From Saccharospirillum alexandrii (GTDB lineage: Bacteria > Pseudomonadota > Gammaproteobacteria > Pseudomonadales > Natronospirillaceae), in assembly GCF_004000275.1 (NCBI RefSeq), contig NZ_RCIP01000004.1, forward strand, positions 252,700-316,699: a DNA stretch of 64,000 nt. The letters run 5' to 3'. The stretch's first letter is position 1. Each line of letters starts with the position of its first letter. Below are positions 1 to 6,649 of the stretch, in pieces. The notes beneath the pieces were generated by a model. It had not been told where the DNA came from. It made no database searches and saw only the letters and a program-made list of their open reading frames with translations. The translations under genes were made by a program, and so were the position numbers.

Positions 1-9
1 TTGTATAGC

Positions 10-67
10 TCTTAACAAGCACAGGCACTGCGACTCGTTTCACTCGCACGTGCTGTGATCGTTATAA
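10..67 (+). other. attC recombination site closing the cassette to the left
   Basis: R''-like core CTTAAC (11-16) and R' core GTTATAA (61-67) flank an imperfect stem: AGCACAG-GCAC-TGCGA on the left pairs with the complement of TCGCACGTGCTGTGATC on the right. The layout fits an integron attC. The gene it belonged to lies left of the window, so the array continues upstream. Confidence 0.75.
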
Positions 68-85
68 CAAGGAGGTCTGAGCCCC

Positions 86-529
86 ATGGATATTACCAAC
101 GAATACCAAATCACCTCTGACATTTGCACATCGGGACAGCCCACAGAAAATCAGATGAAGCAAATCGCATCTCAAGGGTATGAGTGCGTGTTCAACCTAG
201 CCATGCCGGATCATGAACAATCGATAGATAGAGAAGGAAGTATCGTCAGTTCCCTCGGCATGACATACGTTCATTTGCCCGTACCCTTTGAGGCTCCCAC
301 GAAAGAGCACCTAGAGGAGTTTTCAGCGTTTATGGACGCTGTACGCGGCAAAAAAGTCTGGGTTCACTGCATTGTGAATGCGAGGGTCTCTGCGTTTCTA
401 TTTTGTTATCTTCAAGCAAGTCGTGGCATGCTTCCAGCAGATGCCGCCACGCCAGTCCTCAGGGCTTGGCTGCCCAAAATGAATGATACTTGGAAGGCGT
501 TTCTCGATTATGCGCCGGCTCAGTTATAA
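86..529 (+). CDS. Tyrosine-phosphatase-like (DSP/BLH fold) cassette protein
   Basis: A 147-residue soluble protein of the small dual-specificity-phosphatase-like group often found in integron cassettes. The N-terminal part (TSGQPT, residues 15-20) and the segment VWVHCIVNAR (91-100) match the phosphate-binding-loop region of that fold. Only four residues separate Cys95 from Arg100, whereas classical enzymes have HC-x5-R, so activity as a normal tyrosine phosphatase is doubtful. The start is secure: AAGGAGG lies 8-9 bases before the ATG. The stop overlaps the following attC, which is typical of cassettes. The substrate is unknown. Confidence 0.8.
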   Translation: MDITNEYQITSDICTSGQPTENQMKQIASQGYECVFNLAMPDHEQSIDREGSIVSSLGMTYVHLPVPFEAPTKEHLEEFSAFMDAVRGKKVWVHCIVNARVSAFLFCYLQASRGMLPADAATPVLRAWLPKMNDTWKAFLDYAPAQL

Positions 530-608
530 CAATGCCAGGCACGGCAACGGCTACTACATTGCGGCTTCGCCTCTATTTCGTAGCCGCGCGTGCTGAGCGG
601 CGTTATAC
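524..608 (+). other. attC site
   Basis: R'' core TTATAAC (524-530) overlaps the stop of the preceding gene, and R' core GTTATAC is at 602-608. The inner arms GGCTAC and GTAGCC pair perfectly around a loop of about 25 bases, and the outer arms GGCACG and CGTGCTGAGC also pair. About 85 bp, the usual attC size. Confidence 0.85.
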
Positions 609-628
609 CTCATGGAGTGTTTCTTGAT

Positions 629-1084
629 ATGAATTCAAAGATGATAAAAGCTATTTTAATTTTTCTTTTTATAGATATTGGGCATACGTTCTTATCATGG
701 AAGTCTTAATCATATTTCAGCTTAGAAAATAACATAATCTCAATAATAATCGTTATTTTTTGGGTTTTATTATCCGTGTGGTTAGTTGATTTCTTTCGTA
801 CGCATTTAGTTGATAATAGCAATGAAATAAAAGAAATAGGTGTTTGGGGGGATTTGTGTCGAGCTATTGTAATACGTTATTCAGCTATGGTGGTTGCTGT
901 GTTGTTATTTACAATTTTTGTAATGGGCGCAGGTGCTTCAGCTAATCCGTCAGAGCAACTAACTATTATAATGGCGCCTTTGTTTTATATATTTTCAGTT
1001 TTTACTGCTTGGTTATTTTTCTCTAAAAATAGAATAGGGCAAGCAAAATGGCTTATGTATGCTCTTAGTTTTAATAAGGTATAA
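629..1084 (+). pseudogene. Membrane-protein cassette gene broken by an in-frame stop
   Basis: An ATG at 629 with GGAG nine bases upstream opens a frame that reads 26 residues (MNSKMIKAILIFLF...) and stops at TAA 707-709. The same frame then continues without a break to TAA 1082-1084, encoding more hydrophobic segments (ISIIIVIFWVLL, then MVVAVLLFTIFVMGAG and FYIFSVFTAWLFF). One nonsense change therefore splits what looks like a protein of about 150 residues with three or four membrane helices. A 102-residue product could start at GTG 776, but no ribosome site precedes it. The DNA is strongly AT-rich compared with the core genes. Function unknown. Confidence 0.6.
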
Positions 1085-1177
1085 CAAAGCCATCAAATGC
1101 GTTCCGGCCACAAAAAGCGTGGCCTCCACCGGATTGCCTACGCGTAGCTTCGGCATCCGTTTATGGCGGCGTAATGC
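1079..1177 (+). other. attC site with altered R' core
   Basis: R'' core GTATAAC (1079-1085) overlaps the preceding stop. Outer arms GCCATCAAA and TTTATGGC and inner arms GGATTGCC and GGCATCC pair. The right core reads GTAATGC (1171-1177) instead of GTTRRRY, so the crossover triplet GTT is changed to GTA. This may weaken recombination at this site. Confidence 0.75.
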
Positions 1178-1269
1178 ATGAAGAACGAACCCTTTAACAT
1201 TTCCATACTGAGAGAGAATATGAGGGTTTTTCTAAGGAGCATTCTAATCGTAGGAGCGTAGGAATACTT

Positions 1270-2373
1270 ATGAGCCATCATAATTTAGCGTTCGCTCAGG
1301 ATACCCGTGTAACGCAAGAGAGTTTGTCTCAACTCATAAATGAGGCTAGGAACAATTATCAGGTTCCGGCTATTGCACTAACCGTAATGAACTCAGACAA
1401 GATATTGCTTCAAGAGATTCAAGGTGAAAGAGTAGTAGATATAGACGAGCCAACCACACTTGATGACTATTTTCACATAGGTTCATGCTCAAAATCTGTG
1501 CTTGCAGTAATCGCAGAAAAAATTATAGAAGAAAGAAAGATAACGTGGCAAACAAAATTCTTTGATGTCTATCCAGAGTTAAAAATCAAAACAAGAAACG
1601 AGTATCTGAATATTACGCTTGAGCATTTATTTTTATGTGAGGCGGGAATACAAGCATATACATCAGGGGAGGAAGAGTTTCCTGAAATAGAGGCATCCTT
1701 ATCTAATCAACGATTGGAATTTATAAAATACCTTATTCAGCAACCGCCCGCTTCCAAGCAAAAAAAGGATAAGTTTCAGCATCTCTATTCAAATGCCAGT
1801 TATACAATGGCTTCAGCAATGCTTGAAAGGGTGGCTGGGTACAACTACGAGAATCTTGTAAAAATAACACTTAATGATGATCTGGGCATTTCAGTTCATA
1901 TTGGCTGGCCAAATCGCTTCAATCGACATCAACCTTGGGGGCACCTTATCACCAAGAAAAAGGTTGACGTATTCCCACCTGAACACGAGTACAAACTACC
2001 TTATCTGCTTACACCTGCTGGAGATTTAAGTTTGACGCCACGGGGTTATGCCAAATATACACAGCTTCATTTGAAAGGATTAAGTGGAGAAAATAACTAC
2101 ATCTCCAGTGAAGGATATAAATATATTCATTTTGCCCATAAAGGATTTTCTCTTGGTGTGGCAAATGGTTCGTTAGGCGGTAAAGGGTTTTCCGCATTTG
2201 ATGGTTCCGCAGGTACATTCTTCTGCCGCTCAATCATTGTTCCAGAATCAGATATAGGCATTACAATTATGATGAACGCTGGTTCAGGTAGTGGCACAAT
2301 GAAAGCGGTGGATTGGCTGACCATGCAGATTGTCAAAAATCACTTTAACTGGTGGTGGAAGTTTTGGCTATAA
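1270..2373 (+). CDS. Class C beta-lactamase-like serine hydrolase, export signal lost by frameshift
   Basis: A beta-lactamase/penicillin-binding-protein-fold serine hydrolase. From ATG 1270 the motifs are S72-C-S-K75 (SxxK nucleophile and general base), Y173-S-N175 (YxN) and a C-terminal FDGSAGTFF segment at the place of the KTG/HxG motif. Members of this group are normally exported. An ATG at 1220 in another frame encodes a positively charged, hydrophobic start (MRVFLRSILIVGA) and stops at 1259-1261; the main frame picks up with ...ILMSHHNLAFA-QDT, which looks like the end of the same signal peptide. A one-base shift near 1250-1262 would explain this. As sequenced, the product from 1270 would stay in the cytoplasm. 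Whether it is functional, decayed or a sequencing error cannot be told from the DNA. Confidence 0.75.
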   Translation: MSHHNLAFAQDTRVTQESLSQLINEARNNYQVPAIALTVMNSDKILLQEIQGERVVDIDEPTTLDDYFHIGSCSKSVLAVIAEKIIEERKITWQTKFFDVYPELKIKTRNEYLNITLEHLFLCEAGIQAYTSGEEEFPEIEASLSNQRLEFIKYLIQQPPASKQKKDKFQHLYSNASYTMASAMLERVAGYNYENLVKITLNDDLGISVHIGWPNRFNRHQPWGHLITKKKVDVFPPEHEYKLPYLLTPAGDLSLTPRGYAKYTQLHLKGLSGENNYISSEGYKYIHFAHKGFSLGVANGSLGGKGFSAFDGSAGTFFCRSIIVPESDIGITIMMNAGSGSGTMKAVDWLTMQIVKNHFNWWWKFWL

Positions 2374-2377
2374 AGAT

Positions 2378-2449
2378 GCATAACAAAGCGCTTTCAGTCG
2401 GACGCTCCGCTCGTTCCTCACTCCGCGTCGCTGAAGCGAGACGTTATAT
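2378..2449 (+). other. attC site
   Basis: R'' core GCATAAC (2378-2384) and R' core GTTATAT (2443-2449). The arms GCGCTTTCAG-CG and CG-CTGAAGCGAGAC pair with small bulges, and the inner GGACGC pairs with GCGTC. About 72 bp. Confidence 0.85.
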
Positions 2450-2452
2450 GTC

Positions 2453-3058
2453 ATGAGTATCGTCGAACAAAGAATTATCTGGCTGGGCATGGCCATCATG
2501 TTGGCCTATCTGGTGGTTTATCAGTTTTTCTTCATCCCGCAGTTCAGTGGCAGTGAGCCCTATGTCGGCGAGGCTGCGATAGCATACTTGGGTTGGTTTA
2601 CGGTGGGCACGACGTTCGCCTGTGTAGTCCTGCTTCTTCGTGATCTCAAGCGGCGAGACATATCGGGCAAACCCGGTTGGTTTATTGGTATCGTGATTTT
2701 CACTTGGGTGGGTCTCCCGTACTATTTCTTCAAGCACGCACGGCGACCGTTGCCAAATGCCATTATTAATCAACCTCAAGGTTTAATTTCAGTACTTCTA
2801 GATCACACAGCAAGTATTTCTGAGCGTGATGACGCAGCAATGGATTTAGAGGAGTACAAAACACCTGAGTCTGAGGCGGCGTTAATCACTACCTTGTTAG
2901 AGGGTGGTGCTGGCCCAGTTGTGCTAGAAAGCTGTATCGAATCTCTCTCAAAGATTATGCCTGGTGATGTTGCACTTGAGTATAATTGGGAGGTAGAAGT
3001 CGAGTACTTCATATCAAATCACAAAGAACAGCTAACGAGCAGGTTAAAGTGTCTGTAA
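2453..3058 (+). CDS. Membrane protein with helical C-terminal domain (cassette gene)
   Basis: A 201-residue protein of unknown function. Three predicted membrane helices lie in the N-terminal half (about residues 8-28, 44-62 and 75-94: IIWLGMAIMLAYLVVYQFFF, IAYLGWFTVGTTFACVVLLL, WFIGIVIFTWVGLPYYFF). The C-terminal half (115-195) is soluble and helical, with segments such as DDAAMDLEEYKTPESEAAL that resemble HEAT-type repeats. The ATG lies only four bases after the preceding attC core, so almost no leader is left and the ribosome site must lie inside the attC arm. That tight packing is typical of cassettes. Confidence 0.7.
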   Translation: MSIVEQRIIWLGMAIMLAYLVVYQFFFIPQFSGSEPYVGEAAIAYLGWFTVGTTFACVVLLLRDLKRRDISGKPGWFIGIVIFTWVGLPYYFFKHARRPLPNAIINQPQGLISVLLDHTASISERDDAAMDLEEYKTPESEAALITTLLEGGAGPVVLESCIESLSKIMPGDVALEYNWEVEVEYFISNHKEQLTSRLKCL

Positions 3059-3067
3059 CTAGTCTGC

Positions 3068-3137
3068 TTTTAACAAGTAAAGTCACACGACCAAATACTC
3101 GCGCGCTCGCATTTGGCGTGTGCTTTAGGCGTTAACT
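3068..3137 (+). other. attC site
   Basis: R'' core TTTTAAC (3068-3074), R' core GTTAACT (3131-3137). Long nearly perfect arms: AAAGTCACACG/CCAAAT on the left against ATTTGG/CGTGTGCTTT on the right. This is the best-preserved hairpin in the array. Confidence 0.9.
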
Positions 3138-3484
3138 GTCCAAGTTCCCCAAGAAAAGTAGACACCTAATTCCCACTTAACGGAGGGTGTCATTATGACC
3201 AAGAAAACAAAGAACAAGTACAATCACTACACTGAGGATTTCCGGCGAGAGGCTGTACGGCGCTCCGACGATCCCAATACCAGTGCCGCCGAGGTAGCGA
3301 AAGAACTCGGTATTCACCCCGGTCAGATATACAACTGGCGCAGACAGTATAAGCGGCTGTCAGACAAGCAATTCAATAGCGTCCAAGGGGTGGATTACTC
3401 TATGCAAGAGAGCGAAGAAGTCCGAAAGCTAAAACGGCAAGTGGCTGATTTGAAAGAGGAGAACGAGTTCCTAAAAAAGGCGAC
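3137..3484 (+). mobile_element. Left end of an IS3-family insertion sequence (remnant)
   Basis: The sequence starting TGTCCAAGTTCCCC at 3137 is followed by a transposase orfA with a good ribosome site (GGAGGG, 3182-3187). TG at the tip and orfA close behind are typical of an IS3-family left end. Nothing recognisable as orfB or a right end follows; similarity stops near 3484 where an IS30-like end begins. The remnant begins exactly at the last base of the attC right core. Confidence 0.65.
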
Positions 3485-3560
3485 TGTAGATTCAATCTGT
3501 CAACGCAACACTTTTGATATGACTCGTTCTGGCGTTTTTTTTGCGCTGTCCGCACTGTAA
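3195..3560 (+). pseudogene. Truncated IS3-family transposase OrfA
   Basis: Residues 1-97 are a standard IS3-type OrfA: a helix-turn-helix (EDFRREAVRRSDD... VAKELGIHPGQIYNWRRQY) followed by the leucine-zipper region ending EENEFLKKAT. The next residues (VDSICQRNTFDMTRSGVFFALSAL) are not transposase; they are translated from the adjoining IS30-like end. The catalytic orfB part (DDE domain) is missing, so the element cannot move by itself. Confidence 0.85.
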
Positions 3561-3670
3561 CCGATGTCTCACAATCCAAACTTTCAAGCGGCCTCACCCA
3601 GCATCAAGCGGTGACTGGGCGTTGGTAGTCGCAAAATGGTTTAGTGGTTTAATTAGGTGCATCCACTGTA
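3485..3670. mobile_element. Possible IS30-family terminal fragment
   Basis: TGTAGATTCAATCTGTCAAC followed by GCAACACTTTTGAT (from 3485) closely resembles the terminal inverted repeat of IS30 (known to begin TGTAGATTCAATTGGTCAAC). No IS30 transposase is present. A weak partner may be at about 3645-3670 (AGTGGTTTAATTAGGTGCATCCACT), giving a fragment of about 185 bp, but that end is uncertain. It cuts off the IS3 orfA. Confidence 0.45.
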
Positions 3671-3693
3671 GGGTTCGAGTTGATACCCAAAAC

Positions 3694-3779
3694 TTATAAC
3701 AAGGCCATTAAGCTTGTTCCGGGCCTTTAGCCCTCCACCGGACGCCCTTGTCAGGGTCCGCTTGTGGCTGGCGTTAGCT
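3694..3779 (+). other. attC site
   Basis: R'' core TTATAAC (3694-3700), R' core GTTAGCT (3773-3779). Outer AAGGCCAT and TGGCTGGCG and inner CCGGGCC/CACCGGA segments form an imperfect stem. The site lies just after the IS relics and before the toxin-antitoxin cassette. Confidence 0.75.
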
Positions 3780-3783
3780 GGGG

Positions 3784-3812
3784 TTGCCATTCCTGAAAAG
3801 TGATACTATAGT
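3784..3812 (+). promoter_or_regulatory. Cassette-borne promoter of the toxin-antitoxin pair
   Basis: TTGCCA (3784-3789) and TATAGT (3807-3812) are separated by 17 bases, with a TG two bases before an alternative -10 (TACTAT). AGTG...CACT half-sites (3799-3818) straddle the -10 and could be the autorepression operator usual for Phd/YefM antitoxins. Most integron cassettes lack a promoter; toxin-antitoxin cassettes are the known exception. Confidence 0.6.
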
Positions 3813-3842
3813 GGCACTTTCAGTCCAATTCCGGGTAAACCC

Positions 3843-4100
3843 ATGAAAGTTGAGCTTGTTACGAACCTCAAACGCCAGGCCACAAAGATTCTGGCAGACC
3901 TGCATTTGTCCAAAGAGCCGGTACTGATCACAGAGCATGGTCAGCCATCCGCATACCTTGTTGATGTGCAGGACTACGAGTTTATGCAGCGTCGACTCGA
4001 GCTGCTTGAGGGGCTCTCACGGGGAGAGCGTGCTGTACTTGAGGGAAGAACCTATAGCCAGAGTGAGGCCAGGGAGAAAATGAGTAAATGGCTGGAGTAA
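3843..4100 (+). CDS. Phd/YefM-family antitoxin
   Basis: An 85-residue type II antitoxin. The N-terminal half (VTNLKRQATKILADLH...EPVLITEHGQPSAYLVDVQDYE) is the Phd/YefM DNA-binding dimer fold; the C-terminal part (RGERAVLEG...) is the disordered toxin-binding arm. It should bind the toxin encoded next and repress its own promoter. The end overlaps the toxin start by 13 bases, so the two are translationally coupled. Together they form one integron cassette, where such pairs are thought to stabilise the array against cassette loss. Confidence 0.9.
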   Translation: MKVELVTNLKRQATKILADLHLSKEPVLITEHGQPSAYLVDVQDYEFMQRRLELLEGLSRGERAVLEGRTYSQSEAREKMSKWLE

Positions 4101-4390
4101 TCTGGACGGAGCCCGCCCTTCAAGAGCTGGATGACATCGCCCAGTACATCGCTCTGGATAAACCTGGCGCCGCAAGTCACCTGATTCAGGATGTTTTCGA
4201 TAAGATCAAGCGCTTGGAAGATTTTCCCCAATCCGGACGGATTCCTCCAGAGCTCCTTAACTCTGTATACAGGGAGGTGGTGGTTCCACCGTGTCGCATT
4301 TTTTATCGTGAGGATGAAAAGCGGGTTCTTGTCCTCTACGTCATGCGAGAAGAGCGGCAGCTTCGTGCGTACATGCTTGGTGGCAGCTAA
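4088..4390 (+). CDS. ParE/RelE-superfamily toxin
   Basis: A 100-residue toxin of the ParE branch of the RelE/ParE fold. Typical segments are WTEPALQELDDIAQYIA (residues 6-22), FPQSGRIPPEL and the C-terminal strands YREVVVPPCRIFYRED...VLYVMREERQL. ParE toxins poison DNA gyrase; RelE relatives cut ribosome-bound mRNA. The absence of the clustered RelE-type basic catalytic residues and the ADPxAA-like start favour ParE. Its stop is inside the next attC, as expected for a cassette. Full length and apparently intact. Confidence 0.88.
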   Translation: MAGVIWTEPALQELDDIAQYIALDKPGAASHLIQDVFDKIKRLEDFPQSGRIPPELLNSVYREVVVPPCRIFYREDEKRVLVLYVMREERQLRAYMLGGS

Positions 4391-4457
4391 CCAGGCGCGC
4401 CATACGGATACCTTTGTCTTCGCTACGCTAAAGTCACCGGTGCGCTTCTCGTTAAGT
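4385..4457 (+). other. attC site
   Basis: R'' core AGCTAAC (4385-4391) overlaps the toxin stop; R' core GTTAAGT is at 4451-4457. Arms GGCGCGCC and CCGGTGCGC and inner CTTTG/AAAG pair. About 73 bp. Confidence 0.75.
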
Positions 4458-4472
4458 GCATGAGAAAGAATA

Positions 4473-4754
4473 GTGCCGTTTCTAAAAAAGCTGTTCGCGA
4501 AAAAGGAAGAGCCTGAATGCACAGTCACCATTGAGGGTGCTGGCTCTTTGGACTGGGCTGCCGAGTCGGAGTGCTGGGTTGGTGCACACAGAGGAACAAC
4601 GATACGTGTTGCGTACGATGGCCTTCAGGCAAAGGATGTTGTTTTCCAAGATCCGAACTTCATCCTGATTCAATTTTTGGGACCTGTGGACCACGAACCT
4701 TTCTGGTTCGCTGAAATACATGGAAGCCAAATTTACGTTGGCTGTGATACATGA
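4473..4754 (+). CDS. Small hypothetical cassette protein
   Basis: A 93-residue soluble protein starting MPFLKKLFAKKEEPECTVTI, with no family I recognise. The body is predicted mostly beta (TVTIEGAGSLDW, TIRVAYDGL, NFILIQFLG, FWFAEIHGSQIYVGCD). The start is GTG at 4473 with GAGAAAG five to eleven bases before it; an ATG at 4460 opens only a 18-residue reading frame in another phase. It is the sole gene between two attC sites and reads as an intact cassette. Confidence 0.6.
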   Translation: MPFLKKLFAKKEEPECTVTIEGAGSLDWAAESECWVGAHRGTTIRVAYDGLQAKDVVFQDPNFILIQFLGPVDHEPFWFAEIHGSQIYVGCDT

Positions 4755-4756
4755 AC

Positions 4757-4858
4757 ACTTAATAAGGCGTATCAATTCGCGGCCTGTAGCCGTTGGACGC
4801 CGTTTATATTGCGGCTGCGCCTCCATAACAAGGTCGCTGGTGCCTTTAAGCGTTATGA
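4757..4858 (+). other. Degenerate attC site
   Basis: The right core GTTATGA (4852-4858) and arm GCCTTTAAGC are good. The left side reads CTTAATAAGGC where TTATAACAAGGC would be expected, so the R'' core is damaged. A second R''-like CATAACAAGG sits inside at 4824-4833, which suggests a compound or rearranged site. Confidence 0.55.
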
Positions 4859-4880
4859 GGCGGTTTGTGAACGTGTAGTG

Positions 4881-5151
4881 ATGAAAGTTACACTGTTTTT
4901 TGCAGCATTGTATCTATCTGCTTCGGCTGTCGAAATATGAAGTTACTTCAATGTCAGCAGCTTTTCTATCTAAATAATCGCCGTTGGTAATTCTAATTTG
5001 GCCAATCACAGGCTTGTTGTACTTGTCTGCTTACCCTGTATTTAAAAGGCCTTATTCTTATGAGGTAGTGCCGGTATGTGCAGGAGTATTGTCCATAGTT
5101 GTTGCTGCTACTTTGAGTTTATATCAGTCTAAACAAGAGCCAAAAAATTGA
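4881..5151 (+). pseudogene. Decayed small membrane-protein gene (last cassette)
   Basis: An ATG at 4881 starts a hydrophobic peptide (MKVTLFFAALYLSASAVEI) that stops at 4938-4940. In another frame, 4984-5151 encodes two further hydrophobic stretches (LVILIWPITGLLYLSAYPVF and VVPVCAGVLSIVVAATLSLY) ending SKQEPKN. The pieces look like one former membrane protein of roughly 85-90 residues broken by stops and a frameshift. AT-rich and cassette-like. It is also possible that only the second half is a real 55-residue gene starting at TTG 4984. Confidence 0.4.
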
Positions 5152-5224
5152 TAGCAAGGCATTGTTGCATTGTATACGCGTCGCGGGCCGCCTATTGTGA
5201 CACCTACATTAGGCAGCTATCAAT
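5147..5224. other. Inverted repeat at the distal end of the cassette array
   Basis: ATTGATAGC (5147-5155) and GCTATCAAT (5216-5224) are perfect 9-bp inverted repeats around a 60-base centre. Position and size are those of an attC, but no GTTRRRY core remains. It may be the eroded attC of the last cassette or the array boundary. From here to 5324 I see no gene. Confidence 0.35.
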
Positions 5225-5324
5225 AGTCGGTTATTAATCCATTTCATTAATGATGGTAAGGCGGGTGTCACGGAAGCGGTGTATAGACCTAAGGCTTCTT
5301 AGTCGCGCCGTCTTAGGCTATCAC

Positions 5325-6455
5325 TCACCGGTTGGCGGCTCGATTGACGATAAGTGGGTCGATGGAGCCCAGTCTGTGAGTGTCTTTATTCGGATAGTCG
5401 AACTGTTTCAACACATAGCGCATGGCGTTCAATCGTGCCCGCTTTTTACAGTCTGATTTGATCACAATCCAGGGGGCTTCAGCAGTGTCTGTTTGAGTGA
5501 ACATGGCTACTTTGGCATTTGTGTACTCATCCCACATGTCGAGCGAGGCTCGGTCTATCGGGCTGAGCTTCCACTGTTTGAGTGGGTGTGACTCGCGTTC
5601 AATAAAACGGCGGCGCTGTTCCTCTTGGGTTACCGAGAACCAGAACTTGATCAGGTGAATGCCAGAGCGAACCAGGTTTCTCTCGAATACTGGTGTCTGA
5701 TGCATGAATTCGTGGTAATCCTCCTCGCCACAAAATCCCATAACGCGCTCCACACCAGCGCGGTTATACCAAGAGCGGTCGAACAGGACGATTTCACCCG
5801 AGGTGGGGAGGTGGTTCACATAACGTTGGAAGTACCACTGGCCTTGTTCGGCAATGGTTGGTTTTTCCAGGGCGATCACCCGAGCCCCCCGTGGATTCAG
5901 GTGTTCCATAAAGCGTTTGATGGTGCCGCCCTTGCCAGCGGCGTCGCGCCCTTCAAACAGAATAACTACGCGAGACCCGGTTTCCTTAACCCAGTGCTGC
6001 AGCTTAAGTAGCTCGACTTGCAGGTTGTATTTCTGTTTTTCGTACGATTTTCGGCGCAGTCGGTTGCGATATGGGTATGAGCTTTCCTGCCAGTCGGGCA
6101 GTAGTTCGTTGTCGGATTCGGTACCCAGGTGATCTGTTCGCTCGAATTCCTCGCGCAGCAGAGTGCGCCTCAACAGGGCAACATCATCGGGCGAAGCACC
6201 GGCGAGTATTGCGCCGAGTTGGTTAGAAACGGCCTCGATCTCACCTTGGTCAACCTGATGATTCCCTTTGGCGGATATCTCCTTCAGTACGACTTCCAGA
6301 GCCGCTTGAGCCCCTTGGGTGCTCTCTCTGGCCTTATATTCCGCTATAGCAGCGGGAGCCAGGTCTTTCGCCGTATCACCTGTTTCAATCGATCTGCGAT
6401 TTTCAAGGCTCTTTCTGTTCTGGTGTTCGTTGGTTATCGGTGATCGTTTTAACAT
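5325..6455 (-). CDS. ppk2: Polyphosphate kinase 2
   Basis: PPK2 transfers phosphate between polyphosphate and nucleoside diphosphates. The 376-residue product has an N-terminal helical extension of about 115 residues, then the P-loop kinase domain: Walker A EGRDAAGKGG (168-177), Walker B/lid LFDRSWYNRAGVE (224-236), and FWFSVTQEEQRRRF with a basic lid. The extended N-terminus is seen in many class I PPK2 enzymes. ATG 6455 is preferred because AAGGA lies seven bases upstream; a TTG at 6473 would add six residues. The gene lies alone, just beyond the integron array, and marks the start of the GC-richer core sequence. Confidence 0.93.
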   Translation of the reverse strand: MLKRSPITNEHQNRKSLENRRSIETGDTAKDLAPAAIAEYKARESTQGAQAALEVVLKEISAKGNHQVDQGEIEAVSNQLGAILAGASPDDVALLRRTLLREEFERTDHLGTESDNELLPDWQESSYPYRNRLRRKSYEKQKYNLQVELLKLQHWVKETGSRVVILFEGRDAAGKGGTIKRFMEHLNPRGARVIALEKPTIAEQGQWYFQRYVNHLPTSGEIVLFDRSWYNRAGVERVMGFCGEEDYHEFMHQTPVFERNLVRSGIHLIKFWFSVTQEEQRRRFIERESHPLKQWKLSPIDRASLDMWDEYTNAKVAMFTQTDTAEAPWIVIKSDCKKRARLNAMRYVLKQFDYPNKDTHRLGSIDPLIVNRAANR

Positions 6456-6649
6456 CGAGGAGTCCTTGAGCAACGTTTCAATGAGGATACAGCAGCGGTG
6501 ATCCGGTCCAGGCCTTTAAGTTTAGCCTTTACTATGGATTCAGCCACACGGAATGGCTGTTGGGGCGAAGCGCAGGTGAATGATGGCAGGGCTGGTCTGG
6601 TCGTCATTGGGTTTATGTGAATACGCAGCTCGGTGGGATTTGAAACCAC
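6449..6649 (-). CDS. Possible small ORF overlapping the ppk2 start
   Basis: A 66-residue frame begins at GTG 6649 and ends at a TAA (6449-6451) that overlaps the ppk2 start as ATGTTAA, a pattern seen in translational coupling. The middle (FRVAESIVKAKLKGLDRITAAVSSL) is helical and plausible; the rest shows no family. There is no good ribosome site. It may be a real coupled leader gene or chance. Confidence 0.25.
   Translation of the reverse strand: MVSNPTELRIHINPMTTRPALPSFTCASPQQPFRVAESIVKAKLKGLDRITAAVSSLKRCSRTPRC

Noticed and set aside
3673-3690. GGGTTCGAGT-like T-arm of a tRNA
   Set aside because: No acceptor stem or other tRNA arms around it; lies in IS debris.
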